This document shows positions 5,175 to 5,508 of a stretch of DNA of 5,508 bases, piece by piece (positions within the stretch are counted from its first letter, which is position 1; each line of letters opens with the position of its first letter). This DNA comes from Sulfuritalea sp. (GTDB taxonomy: Bacteria; Pseudomonadota; Gammaproteobacteria; Burkholderiales; Rhodocyclaceae): positions 1 through 5,508 of the forward strand of contig JALHNN010000079.1 of NCBI GenBank assembly GCA_022843505.1, written 5' to 3'. The translations under genes and the position numbers were made by a program. The notes below the pieces were generated by a model. The model was not told where the DNA came from. It saw nothing but the letters and a program-made list of their open reading frames with translations, and did no database searches.

Positions 5175-5508
5175 TCAGGATTTCAATTCCGCCCGATCGC
5201 GGAAGTGTTCCAGCGCCTCGGCGTTCGCCAGTGCCTCCACGTTCTTCACCGGCTGGCCGTGCACCACGTTGCGCACGGCGAGTTCGACAATCTTGCCGCT
5301 CTTCGTGCGGGGAATGTCGGTCACCTGGAGAATTCTCGCCGGCACGTGGCGCGGCGTCGTGTTGTCCCGTATCACCTGCTTGATGCGCTTGTCCAGCGCC
5401 TCGTCCAGCGCCACCCCGTCGCGCAGCTTGACGAAGAGCACCACGCGCACGTCGCCGACGTTGCCCGGAGGCCAGTCCTGGCCGATGACGATCGACTCGA
5501 CGACCTCG
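5175..5508 (-). CDS. Acetoacetyl-CoA synthetase, C-terminal part (5' end outside window)
   Basis: This enzyme activates acetoacetate to acetoacetyl-CoA with ATP, giving AMP and pyrophosphate. It feeds ketone bodies or polyhydroxybutyrate breakdown products back to acetyl-CoA. The last 110 residues are visible, the mobile C-terminal domain of an ANL-superfamily adenylate-forming ligase. The sequence runs DVRVVLFVKLRDG, then NTTPRHVPARILQVTDIPRTKSGKIVELAVRNVVHGQPVKN. The Lys in SGKIVE (residue 72 of the visible part) is the conserved catalytic lysine of the adenylation step, and in related acyl-CoA synthetases the target of regulatory acetylation. The run ELAVRNVVHGQPVKNVEALANAEAL distinguishes acetoacetyl- from acetyl-CoA synthetase, as I recall the families. 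The frame is open to the right edge. The first complete codon starts at 5507, so the GTG at 5448-5450 is internal and not the start. Confidence 0.9.
   Translation of the reverse strand, partial: EVVESIVIGQDWPPGNVGDVRVVLFVKLRDGVALDEALDKRIKQVIRDNTTPRHVPARILQVTDIPRTKSGKIVELAVRNVVHGQPVKNVEALANAEALEHFRDRAELKS

Overview
The window looks like a piece of core chromosome from a GC-rich betaproteobacterium, most likely Rhodocyclales-like (Azoarcus, Dechloromonas and relatives). The basis is the gene order rpsF-priB-rpsR-rplI followed by dnaB, the presence of PriB (a beta/gammaproteobacterial protein), and the character of the DnaB, S18 and acetoacetyl-CoA synthetase sequences as I remember the families. 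The genus is an inference. I see no insertion sequence, prophage, CRISPR array, tRNA or rRNA, and nothing that looks like an accessory island.

Layout. Positions 1-544 (minus) hold the 5' part of dnaB, which runs off the left edge. Positions 545-758 are non-coding. They hold a good sigma70-type dnaB promoter, a five-unit 11-bp-periodic array of DnaA-box-like 9-mers directly upstream of it, and a strong intrinsic terminator for the ribosomal operon. Positions 759-2191 (minus) are the compact operon rpsF-priB-rpsR-rplI (S6, PriB, S18, L9). Its start and stop codons overlap, and it has a consensus-like promoter and a short leader with a stable hairpin. Positions 2304-2465 (minus) encode a small one-helix membrane protein. 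Positions 2504-3238 (minus) encode an RsuA/RluB/RluF-type rRNA pseudouridine synthase. It is divergent from rlmJ (3263-4138, plus), a 23S rRNA m6A2030 methyltransferase, with 24 bp between the two start codons. Positions 4245-5120 (plus) encode a stand-alone HDOD-domain protein. Positions 5175-5508 (minus) are the 3' end of an acetoacetyl-CoA synthetase gene that enters from the right edge and converges on the HDOD gene.

How it fits together. Most of the window serves translation and replication: three ribosomal proteins, two 23S rRNA modification enzymes, and two replication-restart or fork proteins (PriB and DnaB). The ribosomal operon and dnaB are separated by a terminator, and dnaB has its own promoter. 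The array beside that promoter is the most notable non-coding signal here, because it could tie dnaB transcription to DnaA. The HDOD protein and acetoacetyl-CoA synthetase appear unrelated to this theme.

No gap longer than about 215 bases lacks a gene. Very long reading frames opposite or upstream of the real genes (for example the plus frame 2372-3262 and the minus frame 3239-3973) are high-GC shadows.
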